Assembly: GCF_016834655.1 (NCBI RefSeq)
Contig: NZ_JAENHP010000009.1
Coordinates: 1 to 64,000, forward strand
DNA length: 64,000 nucleotides
Direction of reading: 5' to 3'
Source: Paractinoplanes ovalisporus
GTDB lineage: Bacteria > Actinomycetota > Actinomycetes > Mycobacteriales > Micromonosporaceae
In this document: positions 14,796 through 24,500 of the stretch, in pieces
Layout of the letters: the number at the start of each line of letters is the position of its first letter
Numbering within the stretch: position 1 is the stretch's first letter
Translations under genes and position numbers: made by a program
The notes under the pieces: generated by a model
Told to the model about the DNA's origin: nothing
Databases searched by the model: none
What the model saw: only the letters and a program-made list of their open reading frames with translations

Positions 14796-16904
14796 CTAAT
14801 CGTCCTCGCCGGCCTCGACGTCGCGCTCGGTCCGGACATTCTCGGCCAGATCCTTCAGCGATCCCTCGTTCGGGACGTGCCAGTAGAGCGTCCCTCGTAC
14901 GTTGACACCCTTGCCGGTCGCGATCGTGCGCATCTTTCGCACCAGGCCTGACGGTGAGTAATCCTGCCCGTCGTAGTGCCATGTCAGCGGGTTGCGGGGG
15001 TCATTCCGCCACGAGGCCAGGCTGCGTTTCTCGTCCTCGGCCAGCCAACCGGACATGACCCTGCGTTCCGACCGCGTCGCCGGTCTGAACTCCAGCAGGG
15101 TGCCGTCCGGGATACGCCCGCTTTGCACCAGAGTCCTCACCGCGTCGACTTGGCGTCCTCGGTCTTCTGCGGTGACAGGCTGGTAATCAGTGCGGAGCCG
15201 TGGAGGTTCGCCTCCGTCGGAAACGCCCTTGATTGCCACTCGGGCCACTCGTTGAATCCGTTCCGGATTCCGGACCGCCGCGATGATATGACTGGAAATG
15301 CTGTACTCGGCGTCGATGGCGTACAGAGACCACTCAAAGGCGTTCTGGGCGACTGTCGCAACCTTTCGGATCTGCTCGTCCCAGTCGAACTTCGGGTCGC
15401 TCAGATTACTTGTGGCGAGCTGACTGAAAGTGACGTGAGTGATCAGCAGATCACCGTAAACGGCCATCGCGTTGGCCCGTCCCAGCAACCCCTCTTGCAG
15501 GTCGGACAACCGCGCCCTGACGGCCCGGAGCAACTTGACCTTTCTCCAGACGACGAGCACATCGGGTTCCTCGCCGAACAGCTGCTGGTACACGTCGTCG
15601 TGCCAGACATCCTTGAGGTCCTTCTTGGCGACGGCCGCATAGGTGGCGTCCGGATGAGTTGCGGCGAGAGCTTCAGCAACCTCGGTGATGGACGTACCGT
15701 GCTCGGGGTCCGGCAGCGGCTCGCCGCGCTTCAAGACGTAGCTCAGGCTGAGTTCGGTGGCGAAGGCGTCCCTGAGAGTGGTCTGTATCGCGTTCAGAGA
15801 CTTGAAGTCCCTGTCCTCGACGGGGTTCTGCGTGTTCGTGTTGATGGTTACCTGGTCGCCGAATCCGGGCGGACAGTCTTCGAGAGATATGAGACGAACC
15901 AGAACGCGGCCGTGCTCGGCGGCTGTCGGATCTGCCTCATAGGCTTTGTGGATCGCGCTGACGGTCTGCGCGCCGTTGACGACGCTGACTCCGGACAACT
16001 GGAAGTCCCCGACGCCACCCGGCACCGCCTTGCCCGCCGGCTTGATGGACTCGCACAACATCGTGATTCCGTTGCTGAAGTACCAGAAATGCCGGGCCTC
16101 GTTCAGCAGGGTGCCACGGATCTTGACGTTGACGTCCGAAGTGTCCAGTGAGGCGCGGATGTTTCGCGCGAAGAGGCCGCGGCGGTGCTTCGAGTAAAGT
16201 TCCGCCACGTGCGGCACCGTGACTGTGCCGTAGAGCGCCTTGTAAGGACTCACCTCCTGGCCGAATCCCTCGAGGCGGAGCGAAGCGTTGATTTTCGGGG
16301 ACGCCGCATCGCCCAGAGTGGTCCGGTGAAAGTCACGGAGGTCGAGGAGCTCGTAGTCAACCATCTCTTCGACCTGGTTGAACTGTGCGATCTTCTTCTC
16401 GAGAAGTGTCCGTACGCCCGAACTCAGGGGTTCCACCCGCAGCAATGCCAGGACCAGGATGATCTTAGGTGTGCCGTTCGGGTCTTCGAAGGCAGACTCG
16501 ATCTCGGGCACGTGACGCTGGAAACGACGGTTGAACGCTGAGAACTCGAGGTCCAGAATCAGCTCCAGACCTTCGATCATCTTGTGGACCTCGGCCTCGC
16601 CGAACTGCCCTTTGCCCTTGTCGCTCCATTTCGCCTGATAGAGGCGGATCACGGTGCCGGTCGCGGTTCGTTCGACGCTGACGGCATCGAGGCCCTTGTC
16701 GTCGGAGCCGTCGAATACGGAATTGGCCGCGACCTGATTGGTGCAAGGCTGCTCGGATTGGCGAGCGAGCGCAGCCAGGCCCCGAGTGAGAAAGTGCTCA
16801 TGCTGCTTCCCGGCCGGCTGCGTCTCGACGTCGGAGAGATCAATGAGGCCCTTGAACCGCTCTTCGATGGCCCGCTGCACGTATCTGACCTGAACAACGC
16901 TCAC
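14796..16904 (-). CDS. AIPR-family abortive-infection-type protein
   Basis: Protein of 702 aa; start GTG 16904. The first 110 residues carry a PD-(D/E)XK-like pattern, D73 in GLDAVSV and Q90-A-K92 in LYQAKW. The central region is the AIPR domain: LFARNIRASLDTSDVN, FWYFSNGITMLCE, VSVVNGAQTVSAIHKAY and VTINTNTQNPVEDRDF. Family members include plasmid-encoded phage-resistance proteins. A C-terminal extension of about 90 residues (TLLEFRPATRSER, WHYDGQDYSPSGLVRKM) looks like a small DNA- or methylation-related module such as RAMA, but this is uncertain. Convergence with the restriction-modification pair points to a defence cluster. Confidence 0.82.
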   Translation of the reverse strand: MSVVQVRYVQRAIEERFKGLIDLSDVETQPAGKQHEHFLTRGLAALARQSEQPCTNQVAANSVFDGSDDKGLDAVSVERTATGTVIRLYQAKWSDKGKGQFGEAEVHKMIEGLELILDLEFSAFNRRFQRHVPEIESAFEDPNGTPKIILVLALLRVEPLSSGVRTLLEKKIAQFNQVEEMVDYELLDLRDFHRTTLGDAASPKINASLRLEGFGQEVSPYKALYGTVTVPHVAELYSKHRRGLFARNIRASLDTSDVNVKIRGTLLNEARHFWYFSNGITMLCESIKPAGKAVPGGVGDFQLSGVSVVNGAQTVSAIHKAYEADPTAAEHGRVLVRLISLEDCPPGFGDQVTINTNTQNPVEDRDFKSLNAIQTTLRDAFATELSLSYVLKRGEPLPDPEHGTSITEVAEALAATHPDATYAAVAKKDLKDVWHDDVYQQLFGEEPDVLVVWRKVKLLRAVRARLSDLQEGLLGRANAMAVYGDLLITHVTFSQLATSNLSDPKFDWDEQIRKVATVAQNAFEWSLYAIDAEYSISSHIIAAVRNPERIQRVARVAIKGVSDGGEPPRLRTDYQPVTAEDRGRQVDAVRTLVQSGRIPDGTLLEFRPATRSERRVMSGWLAEDEKRSLASWRNDPRNPLTWHYDGQDYSPSGLVRKMRTIATGKGVNVRGTLYWHVPNEGSLKDLAENVRTERDVEAGEDD

Positions 16905-17039
16905 ATGTGCCCCTTACCGTCCATCCGAGATTCACGACTCTACCTGGGTCGTGGCGGCCATCGACCGACGCAGAACTCGGCAGTCCTATTCGGATGGTTG
17001 ACGACTCCGTGGTCAATTCGGCGGGCGCGGGTCGGCACT

Positions 17040-17849
17040 CTATGTCGGGGGGTGCAGCTCGACGTGGCCGTCGGTGACTGTGACCACTGCTCGGCCGTCG
17101 GGGAACAAGGGGAGGGCCTCCTCGGGAAGTTGGAGGCGGCCCAAACCGTCGATGCTTACGGTTCTGTCCTCGCCGGATGTGTGTTCGCCGGATAGGACGC
17201 CGTGGCGTAGGCGCAGGACCGTGTCGGCGGCGGCTATGGCTCGGGCGTCGTGCGTTGCCATCACCACTGCGCTGCCGGCTGCGGCTCGGGCCCGTAACAA
17301 GCGCAGCACCAAGGCTGCCGACTCGTCGTCCAACTCGGCTGTGGGCTCGTCGGCTATCAGGAGCGCGGGTGGGCCTACGCCGGCGGCGGCCACGGCCAAG
17401 CGTTGTTGTTCGCCGCCCGACATGGTTGTGGGGTGGGCGGTGGCTCGGGACGTCAGGGAGACCTCGGCCAGGGCCGCCTCCACGTCGACCTTGACCTTGC
17501 GCAACTGGGCCACCTGGGAGATCTGGCCGCGGGCGTCCAGCTGGGGGAACAGGCTGTGGGTGGGGCGCTGGGCGACCCAGCCGATCTCGCGGCGGCGCAG
17601 ACGTTGCAGCTCGCGGCGGGACAGGGACGAGACCAGGCGGCCGCGGTGGCGCAGCTCGCCGCCGGCGGGGCGTTCGCGCAGGGCCAGCACGGCCAGCAGG
17701 GTGGACTTGCCGCTGCCGGACGGGCCGGTGATCGCGCTGACCCGGCCCGCCACGACCGAGACGTCGACGCCGCGCAGGGCCTGCGTCGGTCCGGTGCGGG
17801 CGGCGTACAGCTGAAGGAGCTCGCGACCCACCAGCAGGTCAGTTGTCAC
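17040..17849 (-). CDS. ABC transporter ATP-binding protein (LolD/MacB type)
   Basis: Protein of 269 aa from GTG 17849, chosen because it overlaps the end of the permease gene by only 11 bp and gives a normal N-terminus (TTDLLVGRELLQLY). Walker A is GPSGSGKST, the signature is MSGGEQQRL, and Walker B is LLIADEPTAEL followed by ATHDARAI. A tail of about 50 residues follows the nucleotide-binding domain. It should drive the large FtsX-type permease encoded just upstream. The substrate is unknown. Confidence 0.88.
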   Translation of the reverse strand: MTTDLLVGRELLQLYAARTGPTQALRGVDVSVVAGRVSAITGPSGSGKSTLLAVLALRERPAGGELRHRGRLVSSLSRRELQRLRRREIGWVAQRPTHSLFPQLDARGQISQVAQLRKVKVDVEAALAEVSLTSRATAHPTTMSGGEQQRLAVAAAGVGPPALLIADEPTAELDDESAALVLRLLRARAAAGSAVVMATHDARAIAAADTVLRLRHGVLSGEHTSGEDRTVSIDGLGRLQLPEEALPLFPDGRAVVTVTDGHVELHPPT

Positions 17850-20601
17850 GGTAGGCCTCCTCCTCGAGACCGGGCGCACGCGCCGCGGTGACCAAGACTG
17901 CCAGGACGACGGCCACCGCCGCAGCCCCGGCGGCGATTCCCACGCCGTACGGGGAAAGCTGGAACGCGAAAGCAGGCAGCAAGCCGGGCTGGTCGTCGAG
18001 CAGGCGACCGCCGAGGGGGATCAACGCGGCCACGCCGGCCACCGCGAACGTGAGGGAAAGCGTGGCCAGCAGCACGAACTCGAACGTGCGGGCGCGGCGG
18101 ACCCGGGCCCGGCCGAGGCCGATGCGGGCCAGCATGAGGTCGGTCGGGCGGCGCAGCACCGCTGTTCGCTGCGCATAGATACACAGGGTCAGGATCGCCA
18201 GCAACGCCAGGTAACCGGCGATGGCGAGTTGGTAGCCGCGAGCGCGACTCGTGGCGACGTACGCGGCGTCTTCCCGCAAGGTGGCCGCGGTGGTGATCCG
18301 TTCGGGCTGCACGCCCCTGGGGCCGGTGACCGCGAGGACGCCGGGTTCGCCGCCTGAGCTCCACAGGAACGTCTGGATGAAGAACAGGCTGGTGCCCAGT
18401 TCGGTGCGCGGCCGGAGCCGGGGATCGTCGGCGCCGAGCAGCGCGAACATCGGGTCGGCGGCGACCACGTACATGGGCCGCCCCCGCATGCCGGGGAACG
18501 CGTTCACACGCTCCGCAATCGTCAGGTTCTTGGCGTCATAACCCGCGGTCACCCGTACGAGGGTGACGTCTTCCGTTGCCGGGTCCGCGACGACGATCGC
18601 CCGGGGCGTCCCGTCGTCCTCGGCGGGGCGCGCGGCCAGCGCGGAAACGGCGGACCGGGCCGCGGCCAGGTCGGGGCCATTGCCCCACAACGCCACCGAA
18701 AGGAAGCGCGCGGGATCGATGACCAGCAGATCGCGCCGGCCGTCGTCGAGCGGGGTCGTGACGTCCATCTGCCACACCGCCGTGTTTCCCGGGGGCAGAG
18801 GCGGCACCCGTACGCCGGGAACGAGCCCCACCGGACGCGGCTTGTCCGGATCTTCGGGCGGCGGCGACGGCGCCTGGTCGTCCAGCTCCCACGATCCCTG
18901 CAGTTTGGCGACACCCTCGGCGCCGGCGGCCACCGCGACCCGGTCGTCGGCCGACAACTCCGTGGAGTGAACGGCGGACAGTGCGAAGAGCAACATGCCC
19001 AGACCGGCGGTCACCACGAGTACGGCGAGACGGCGTTCGGTGCCACCCGATCCGAGCCGTCGTCGGGCCAGCCAGACGACGGCCCGCGCCGGTGACGACG
19101 GGATCCGGCCGCCTCCGCTCAGCAGGGCCGGCAGCCAACCGGCGAGTACCCCGGCCGCGACGAGCACCAGCAGCGGGACGAGCAGATCGACGCCGCGCAC
19201 GCCGTCGGCCTGCGACAGACCGGCCGCGCCGACCAGGGCCACAATGATCAGAACCGGACCCCAGGGGATCGAGCGCTTCGTCGTGGCGGGCGGCGCCGGG
19301 CGTACGCGACGGGCGGCCGCGGCCGCGCCGACGAGCGCCACCATGATCAGGCCGGCCCCGGTCGCACCGGCCGCGGTCACGGCGGCCGGTTCCCATGACT
19401 CCTCGATCACGCCGGGCGGGCCCAGCCTCGCCACGAGTTGCCAGGCGGCGAGCCACCCGAGACCGGTGCCGACCGCCGCCGGCAGCAGGTTTTCGAGCAG
19501 CCACAGGCCGCCCACGCTGACCGGCGACATGCCGACGGCGGCGGCGTGTCTTAGCTCCCGCTCGCGGCGGCGGGCCGACAACAGGGCCACGGCCAGCACC
19601 GATGCGAACCCGACGCCGATCGCGGCCCATTCCACGGGCCGGGTCCGTTGGCGTACGGCCTCGGTTGTCGCCTGCGCGGTGGCGACGATCCGGCCGATGC
19701 CGCTCGCGAAGTTCACCGCGAGGGGATCGTCGCCGTCGGCCGACTGCACGGTCGCGTAGTACCGCCGCTTGTAGTCGACACCCTCCGCGGTCCGCCGCGC
19801 CTCGCTCAGGGTGGCGCCGCGCTCGAGCGCGGCTTCGACCGCCCACAAGATCTGATCATCAACGGTCTGGGCCAGGCGCTCGACCGTCGCGACATCGCCG
19901 ATCAGGAGGTACGCCGGGAGGGTGTGGTACTCGGTGTCGCCGGGTGTGTCGCCGTTCCGCAGCGCCCATTTTGTGCTGCCCGCGGGGTCGGCCGGCAGCC
20001 GTCCGCCCCGGTCGACGGCGTAGATGCCGCTGACCCTGGCCGTCGCCCGCCGCGGCTTGCCTCGGTTGCCGGTGACCACGGCGAGCACGATCTCGTCGCC
20101 CGGGCCCGCACCGAGCTCCTCGGCCACCGGCGCCGGCAGCCACAGCCCGTCATTGCCGGCGGCATTACCGACCGCGACGAGTTCCTCGGCAGGCCGCCCG
20201 ACGGCGAACAATCGGCCCCGCTCAGTCCGGCCGCCGGCACTGACCGTGGACCCCCAGAACTTCGGCTTGGCCAGCTCGGCCCCGATCGAGCCGCCGGTAA
20301 GGTCGGGCTCGGTGAGCCCGTCGACCTCGCGCAGGTCGGCGACGACCTTCTGCTGGTCGAGGCTGCTGGGCCCGACGTTGGCCGACAACCGCACGACGGC
20401 CGCGTCGTTCTGCCGGGCCGTCGCCGGAATCTGATCGCGCCGCACCTGGAAGGCCGCGTTGTCGGAGGCCTCGGCGAACATCGGCCCCGCCGCCGCGGCC
20501 GCCGCCAGCACCAGAAACGCGCACAGCGTGAGAACCGTCGAGGCCCGCTGCCGGAACCCACCGGTCAGCGCCGCGAACACGAGCCGGCCACCGGGCGCCA
20601 T
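17839..20601 (-). CDS. FtsX-like ABC permease, 920 aa
   Basis: The protein has an N-terminal membrane helix (about 15-40), a long extracellular region, a first bundle of helices around 320-480, a second extracellular region, and C-terminal helices around 775-905. This is the duplicated layout of large actinobacterial FtsX/MacB-fold permeases. GGAGG lies 6 nt before the ATG. The ATPase gene starts inside its last codons, which implies coupled translation. Such pairs move lipids, peptides or drugs, or act as mechanical transducers; no substrate can be named here. It follows the helicase gene by 29 bp on the same strand and may share its transcript. Confidence 0.85.
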   Translation of the reverse strand: MAPGGRLVFAALTGGFRQRASTVLTLCAFLVLAAAAAAGPMFAEASDNAAFQVRRDQIPATARQNDAAVVRLSANVGPSSLDQQKVVADLREVDGLTEPDLTGGSIGAELAKPKFWGSTVSAGGRTERGRLFAVGRPAEELVAVGNAAGNDGLWLPAPVAEELGAGPGDEIVLAVVTGNRGKPRRATARVSGIYAVDRGGRLPADPAGSTKWALRNGDTPGDTEYHTLPAYLLIGDVATVERLAQTVDDQILWAVEAALERGATLSEARRTAEGVDYKRRYYATVQSADGDDPLAVNFASGIGRIVATAQATTEAVRQRTRPVEWAAIGVGFASVLAVALLSARRRERELRHAAAVGMSPVSVGGLWLLENLLPAAVGTGLGWLAAWQLVARLGPPGVIEESWEPAAVTAAGATGAGLIMVALVGAAAAARRVRPAPPATTKRSIPWGPVLIIVALVGAAGLSQADGVRGVDLLVPLLVLVAAGVLAGWLPALLSGGGRIPSSPARAVVWLARRRLGSGGTERRLAVLVVTAGLGMLLFALSAVHSTELSADDRVAVAAGAEGVAKLQGSWELDDQAPSPPPEDPDKPRPVGLVPGVRVPPLPPGNTAVWQMDVTTPLDDGRRDLLVIDPARFLSVALWGNGPDLAAARSAVSALAARPAEDDGTPRAIVVADPATEDVTLVRVTAGYDAKNLTIAERVNAFPGMRGRPMYVVAADPMFALLGADDPRLRPRTELGTSLFFIQTFLWSSGGEPGVLAVTGPRGVQPERITTAATLREDAAYVATSRARGYQLAIAGYLALLAILTLCIYAQRTAVLRRPTDLMLARIGLGRARVRRARTFEFVLLATLSLTFAVAGVAALIPLGGRLLDDQPGLLPAFAFQLSPYGVGIAAGAAAVAVVLAVLVTAARAPGLEEEAYRDN

Positions 20602-20630
20602 CGGCCTCCTCAGGTCGCCTTGAAGCTATC

Positions 20631-22172
20631 TCACTGGGCGCGCTCCCACGACCCCGTTCCGTACCAGTCCAGCAGCTCCTGGCCCGACGTGTTCGAGCGG
20701 AACACCGACACGTCCTCGGCCACGCCGATCAGTTCGTCCACAAAGTCCGCGTGCGCACCGAATTCCGGGTCCTCGGACGTGCCGCCCACGAACAGCACCA
20801 CAAATGTCGCCGGGCGCCCGTCCCGCTTGGGCCGGATGACCCGTCCCATACGCTGAATCATCTGGCGCCGGCTCCGGCTCGCCGCGAAGACGATGCCGAG
20901 ATCCGCCTCCGGCACGTCGATTCCCTCGTCCAGCAACCGGGGCGCCGCAATCATCCGGATCTCGCCGTTCTTGAAGGACGTGAGGACCTTCCTGCGTACG
21001 GGGGAAGGCATCTCGCTCGTCAAAGCGTGCGCCTCGACGCCGTGTCGCCGCAGGATCTCGGCCACGTCGGTGGCGCATTCCTTGGTCTCGCCGAAAACGA
21101 GCCCGCGATCGCTCGCCCGCGTCGCCGGAACCAGCCGTTCGAGGGCGTCGTATTTGCCCGCGCAATTGGCCAGCAACTGCCGCCGCTCGCTGAAGGCGTT
21201 GAGGTAACGGCGGGCGTCCCGGGTTGCGATGTGGCCGCCATGACCGAGCCGGGCGACCTCGGCCAGGAATTCGCCGAACGGCTCGGGCGGGCAGCCGTGC
21301 TGGACGACCAGACGGTGACGCAAAGCGCGGACGCGCTGGTCACATTCCTCGTAGAGCGCGCGTTCGTCCGGCCGGAATGCGGTCTCGACGAAGGCGACCC
21401 GGAACGGCGCCAGAATGCCGTCGGCCAGTCCGCGTTCGTACGAGCAACGGGCCACCACGTCACCGAAATAGGGCTTCAGATGCTCGTCGAGGCCGTTGTC
21501 CTCGCGCGCATAGGTGGCGGTCAGTCCGAGGCGCGCCTCGAAGCGGTTGTCCAAGGCCATGGCATAAGTGCGGGCGCCGTAACGGTGAACCTCGTCCGCG
21601 ATCAGCAGGCCGGCCCGGCCGATCGGGAAGACCGAGCACCGGGCGGCGGTCTGCACGGTGGCGACCAGCACGGAATGGGTGAGGAAGGAATCGTCGTGGC
21701 CGCTGGTGAGGCGGCCGACGCGGACCGTGCGGAGCTCCCGTTGCAGAATTTCGTGCCATTGGTCGAGCAGTTCCCGGCCGGGGACCAGAACGAGCACCCG
21801 TTCGCCCCGGTCGACGGCTTCGGCCGCGGCCAGAACGCCGACGGTGGTTTTTCCGGTGCCGGTGACCGCTTCCACGATCCCGCGCCGCCCGGCGGCATTC
21901 CATGCGGCCAATGCCTCGATCTGCCATGCGCGAGGTTGCGGGCCGGCGTAAGTCCCGTGCGTGACGTGCTCGGCCGAATTCAGGCGCCATCGGGGCAGGG
22001 CGCTTCCGTCGTGGGTGAAGGCCGACCGGTCACCGTAGAGCAGCCGGTTCACGTCGCTCGCGGTCAGCCCCGAGAATCCGCTGCGCAGAAGCGCGGGCAG
22101 AAGGTCGTGCTTCGTCTGCCCCGGTCGCGCGGCCAGCAGTTGCCGCAGCCCCGAACGAGCAAGTTCCCACAC
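20631..22172 (-). CDS. SF2 DEAD/DEAH-type helicase
   Basis: Protein of 513 aa from GTG 22172. Residues 1-65 look like a small helical, winged-helix-like region. The helicase core follows: QxxA region (RAWQIEALAAW), Walker A TGTGKTT near 109, DEVH box, TATY motif III, and QRMGRVIRP motif VI near 455. This arrangement is found in DNA translocases of restriction and defence systems and in XPB-like repair helicases. There is no nuclease domain. It is divergent from a large unknown gene, with 235 bp between the starts, and the two may form one module. Confidence 0.85.
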   Translation of the reverse strand: MWELARSGLRQLLAARPGQTKHDLLPALLRSGFSGLTASDVNRLLYGDRSAFTHDGSALPRWRLNSAEHVTHGTYAGPQPRAWQIEALAAWNAAGRRGIVEAVTGTGKTTVGVLAAAEAVDRGERVLVLVPGRELLDQWHEILQRELRTVRVGRLTSGHDDSFLTHSVLVATVQTAARCSVFPIGRAGLLIADEVHRYGARTYAMALDNRFEARLGLTATYAREDNGLDEHLKPYFGDVVARCSYERGLADGILAPFRVAFVETAFRPDERALYEECDQRVRALRHRLVVQHGCPPEPFGEFLAEVARLGHGGHIATRDARRYLNAFSERRQLLANCAGKYDALERLVPATRASDRGLVFGETKECATDVAEILRRHGVEAHALTSEMPSPVRRKVLTSFKNGEIRMIAAPRLLDEGIDVPEADLGIVFAASRSRRQMIQRMGRVIRPKRDGRPATFVVLFVGGTSEDPEFGAHADFVDELIGVAEDVSVFRSNTSGQELLDWYGTGSWERAQ

Positions 22173-22407
22173 GCCGGCACACCTTTCCCTCGTTTATGGA
22201 CCCAACCGTAATGACAGAAATGTCCGTTTCGCATGAGCCGTTCGGCCCCGATGCGGCGGCATTCGGGCGGCCCGAAACGGTCCGAGTCGTTGCTCGGGCC
22301 GCACAGGCACAGGCCCGATGATTGGTCCGCCGAAATGGCCACGACACCGATCGGTTCAAGGGTTCTGAACGGATGGATGCTCGAACCGGGTGGAGTTCCG
22401 GGATCAG

Positions 22408-24496
22408 ATGAGCGCGCGTACGGAGGTGCCTTTGTCCGGCCACATTTCCTGGCACGGCAAGCCGGATGACCTGCGCAGCAACGTTCCCGTTCTGGCCGGC
22501 ATCCTCCGCGCCCGGGCCGAGGGGGTGCCGCTGGGCCTCGACGAGGTCCAAGCGGTCAAAGCTCTCGCACACGAGCAGGTTTTCGTCTTCGCTTTGCAGT
22601 ACGCCGAAACGCTGGTCGAGGGCGAGGCGCTGGTGGCGGCCCGCACCGGACAGTCGTCCAGGCACCTGGCCGATCTCAGAGTGCTCCTGGCCGATCAGCG
22701 TGCCGACGCCGAGCCGGCCCTTCGTCGCGAGCCCGAAACGGAAAGGGAAACCCGGCCTGAGCCACTTGCACCCCTGGTGCTGCGCGAGATCGGCGGCGAC
22801 GCGTTCGCGACCGTTCTGCGCGAGGTGCTGACCGACCGGGGTGTCCGTCCGGATGCGATCGATGTTCCGGTCGGAGACTTCTGGGGTTGGCTGGACCGGC
22901 GTGAGGCGCTGCCCGACGACGTGGCCAGGCTCCGCCTGCTCGACGACAATGCCTTCGTCCAGGCGTTGCTGACCGATTGCCGGGGCTCCGTGCCGAATCC
23001 GGCCCTCGCTCACCCAGCGGTCGTCGAGCGCTGGGCCACGCACAGCGGGGCGGCGATGGCCGTTCTGCTCGACGATCGTTCCCGGGCCGTGGAGGCAAAG
23101 GGAAGCTCACCGAAGACCCGCGCCGGCATGCGACGTATCAGAGCCTTGAAAAACGCCGTACGCGCGTACACAAGAGCTGTCGCCCAGAACATGACAGCGC
23201 AGCTCTTGCTCCGCGACCTGCGCGAGCAGACCTTGGCGATCCATCAGGAGCGCCGCTCGGGTTGGCTGATCGAGGCGACGGCACAGTTTGTCTCTATCGA
23301 TCGGGAGCTGGCCGGATCTGTCGTTCACGCCAGCGCCGAGCATCGGGCCGTCTGCTCGGAGGAAAGCCCGTCATCGGACTGTCAGGACTGCATCGCCGCG
23401 GTGGCCGACCGAGTTGAAGCCTCGACATTCGAAACCCCGGCGGATTTTCTGGCCGGAGTAGCCGCGTGGGCCGAGACTGTGCGGGCCACTGGCCGGGAAC
23501 CGGCGCCGGCTGAAGTGGATCGGCCGTTGGCCGGGCCGGACGAGGACGACGAGCATGCGTGGTGGCTGCCGACCGATGGTGGGCGTCGCGTCCTGAGATG
23601 GCGTACGGCTCTGCTCCCGTTTCATGTCGACGGTGGCTGGTGTGCTCTGCCCGGCGGGCCCCTTCCCGAGGGTTCGGACGATCGCCGGCTGACCTTGTTG
23701 GTCGAAGGGGAGGGTCTGGAACCGTCGTTGCGGCGGCAGAAGGTCGTCCTGCGCCGGCGCGGCGGGGAGTGGGAGATCAGCGGCATCCGCTGGCCGGAAG
23801 ACTTCGGGCCGGGTGTGATCGTCACCTTCGACTGGCCTCGGGGTGGCTCGGTTGTGACGGCGCGCACGGTCAAGCTCGCTCAACCGGTTGTTGTCGAGGG
23901 CGTTGTGTTCCGCCATGAGTACGACCAGCAGGTGGTCACTCGCGAATTGGTGCCCGGCGTCGACCAGGATCGGGCCGTTCCTGATCTGTCGGACGCGAGC
24001 TGGGTCGTGCGAACCGTCCGGCGGCTGGGCTACCTGAGCCCCGAAGGAGTTGCCGTTCTGGCCGAGCACGACCTGGTTCGTAACTGCCTGGAACTCGGTA
24101 TGCCGCGGTCGATGGCGGGACGGCTGCCGGGGGCCGTACGGAAGCTCTGTGACGCCGGTGTGCTGCAGCATGTGGAAGGCAGTCGGGACACCGAGGACCG
24201 GCCGTGGTTTCCGGCTCGGCCCGGGCAGGTCCGGGTTGATCTGTTGCGGTATGTGCCGCCGGTCCGCGTTGTGGAGCAGGACGCGGATCGGGCCCTCGGG
24301 GGTCACGAATCGCGGCGGGGGCACGAGGTCGCGGGGTTTGTCCGACGGCTGCCGGACGGTGCTCAGGCGTCGGACGAGCAGATCGACCTGCACCGGGAAG
24401 CGGCTGTCGCGGCCGGGATCGTGCGTCAGCCGCTCCGGGAGGGGTTACACCTTTGTCCGGCCGCACGTTCGGGGGCAGCGGCCGGGGCGGAGCTGA
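22408..24496 (+). CDS. Unrecognised ~695-aa protein with a 3' frameshift
   Basis: I do not recognise the family. The start is ATG 22408, with GGTGGAG 12 nt upstream; GTG 22390 is an alternative. The protein has a helical, charged N-terminal half and a cysteine cluster C316-x8-C325-x2-C328. A beta-rich segment around 395-510 follows, then a winged-helix-like stretch (YLSPEGVAVLAEHDLVRN). Near the end the frame is GGGAGGGG-TTACAC. Removing one G at 24441-24444 gives REGYTFVRPHVRGQRPGRS and a stop at 24496, 5 bp from the convergent gene. The uncorrected frame runs to 24561 inside that gene. Pairing with the divergent helicase suggests a nucleic-acid-related role. Confidence 0.6.
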
Positions 24497-24500
24497 CCGG

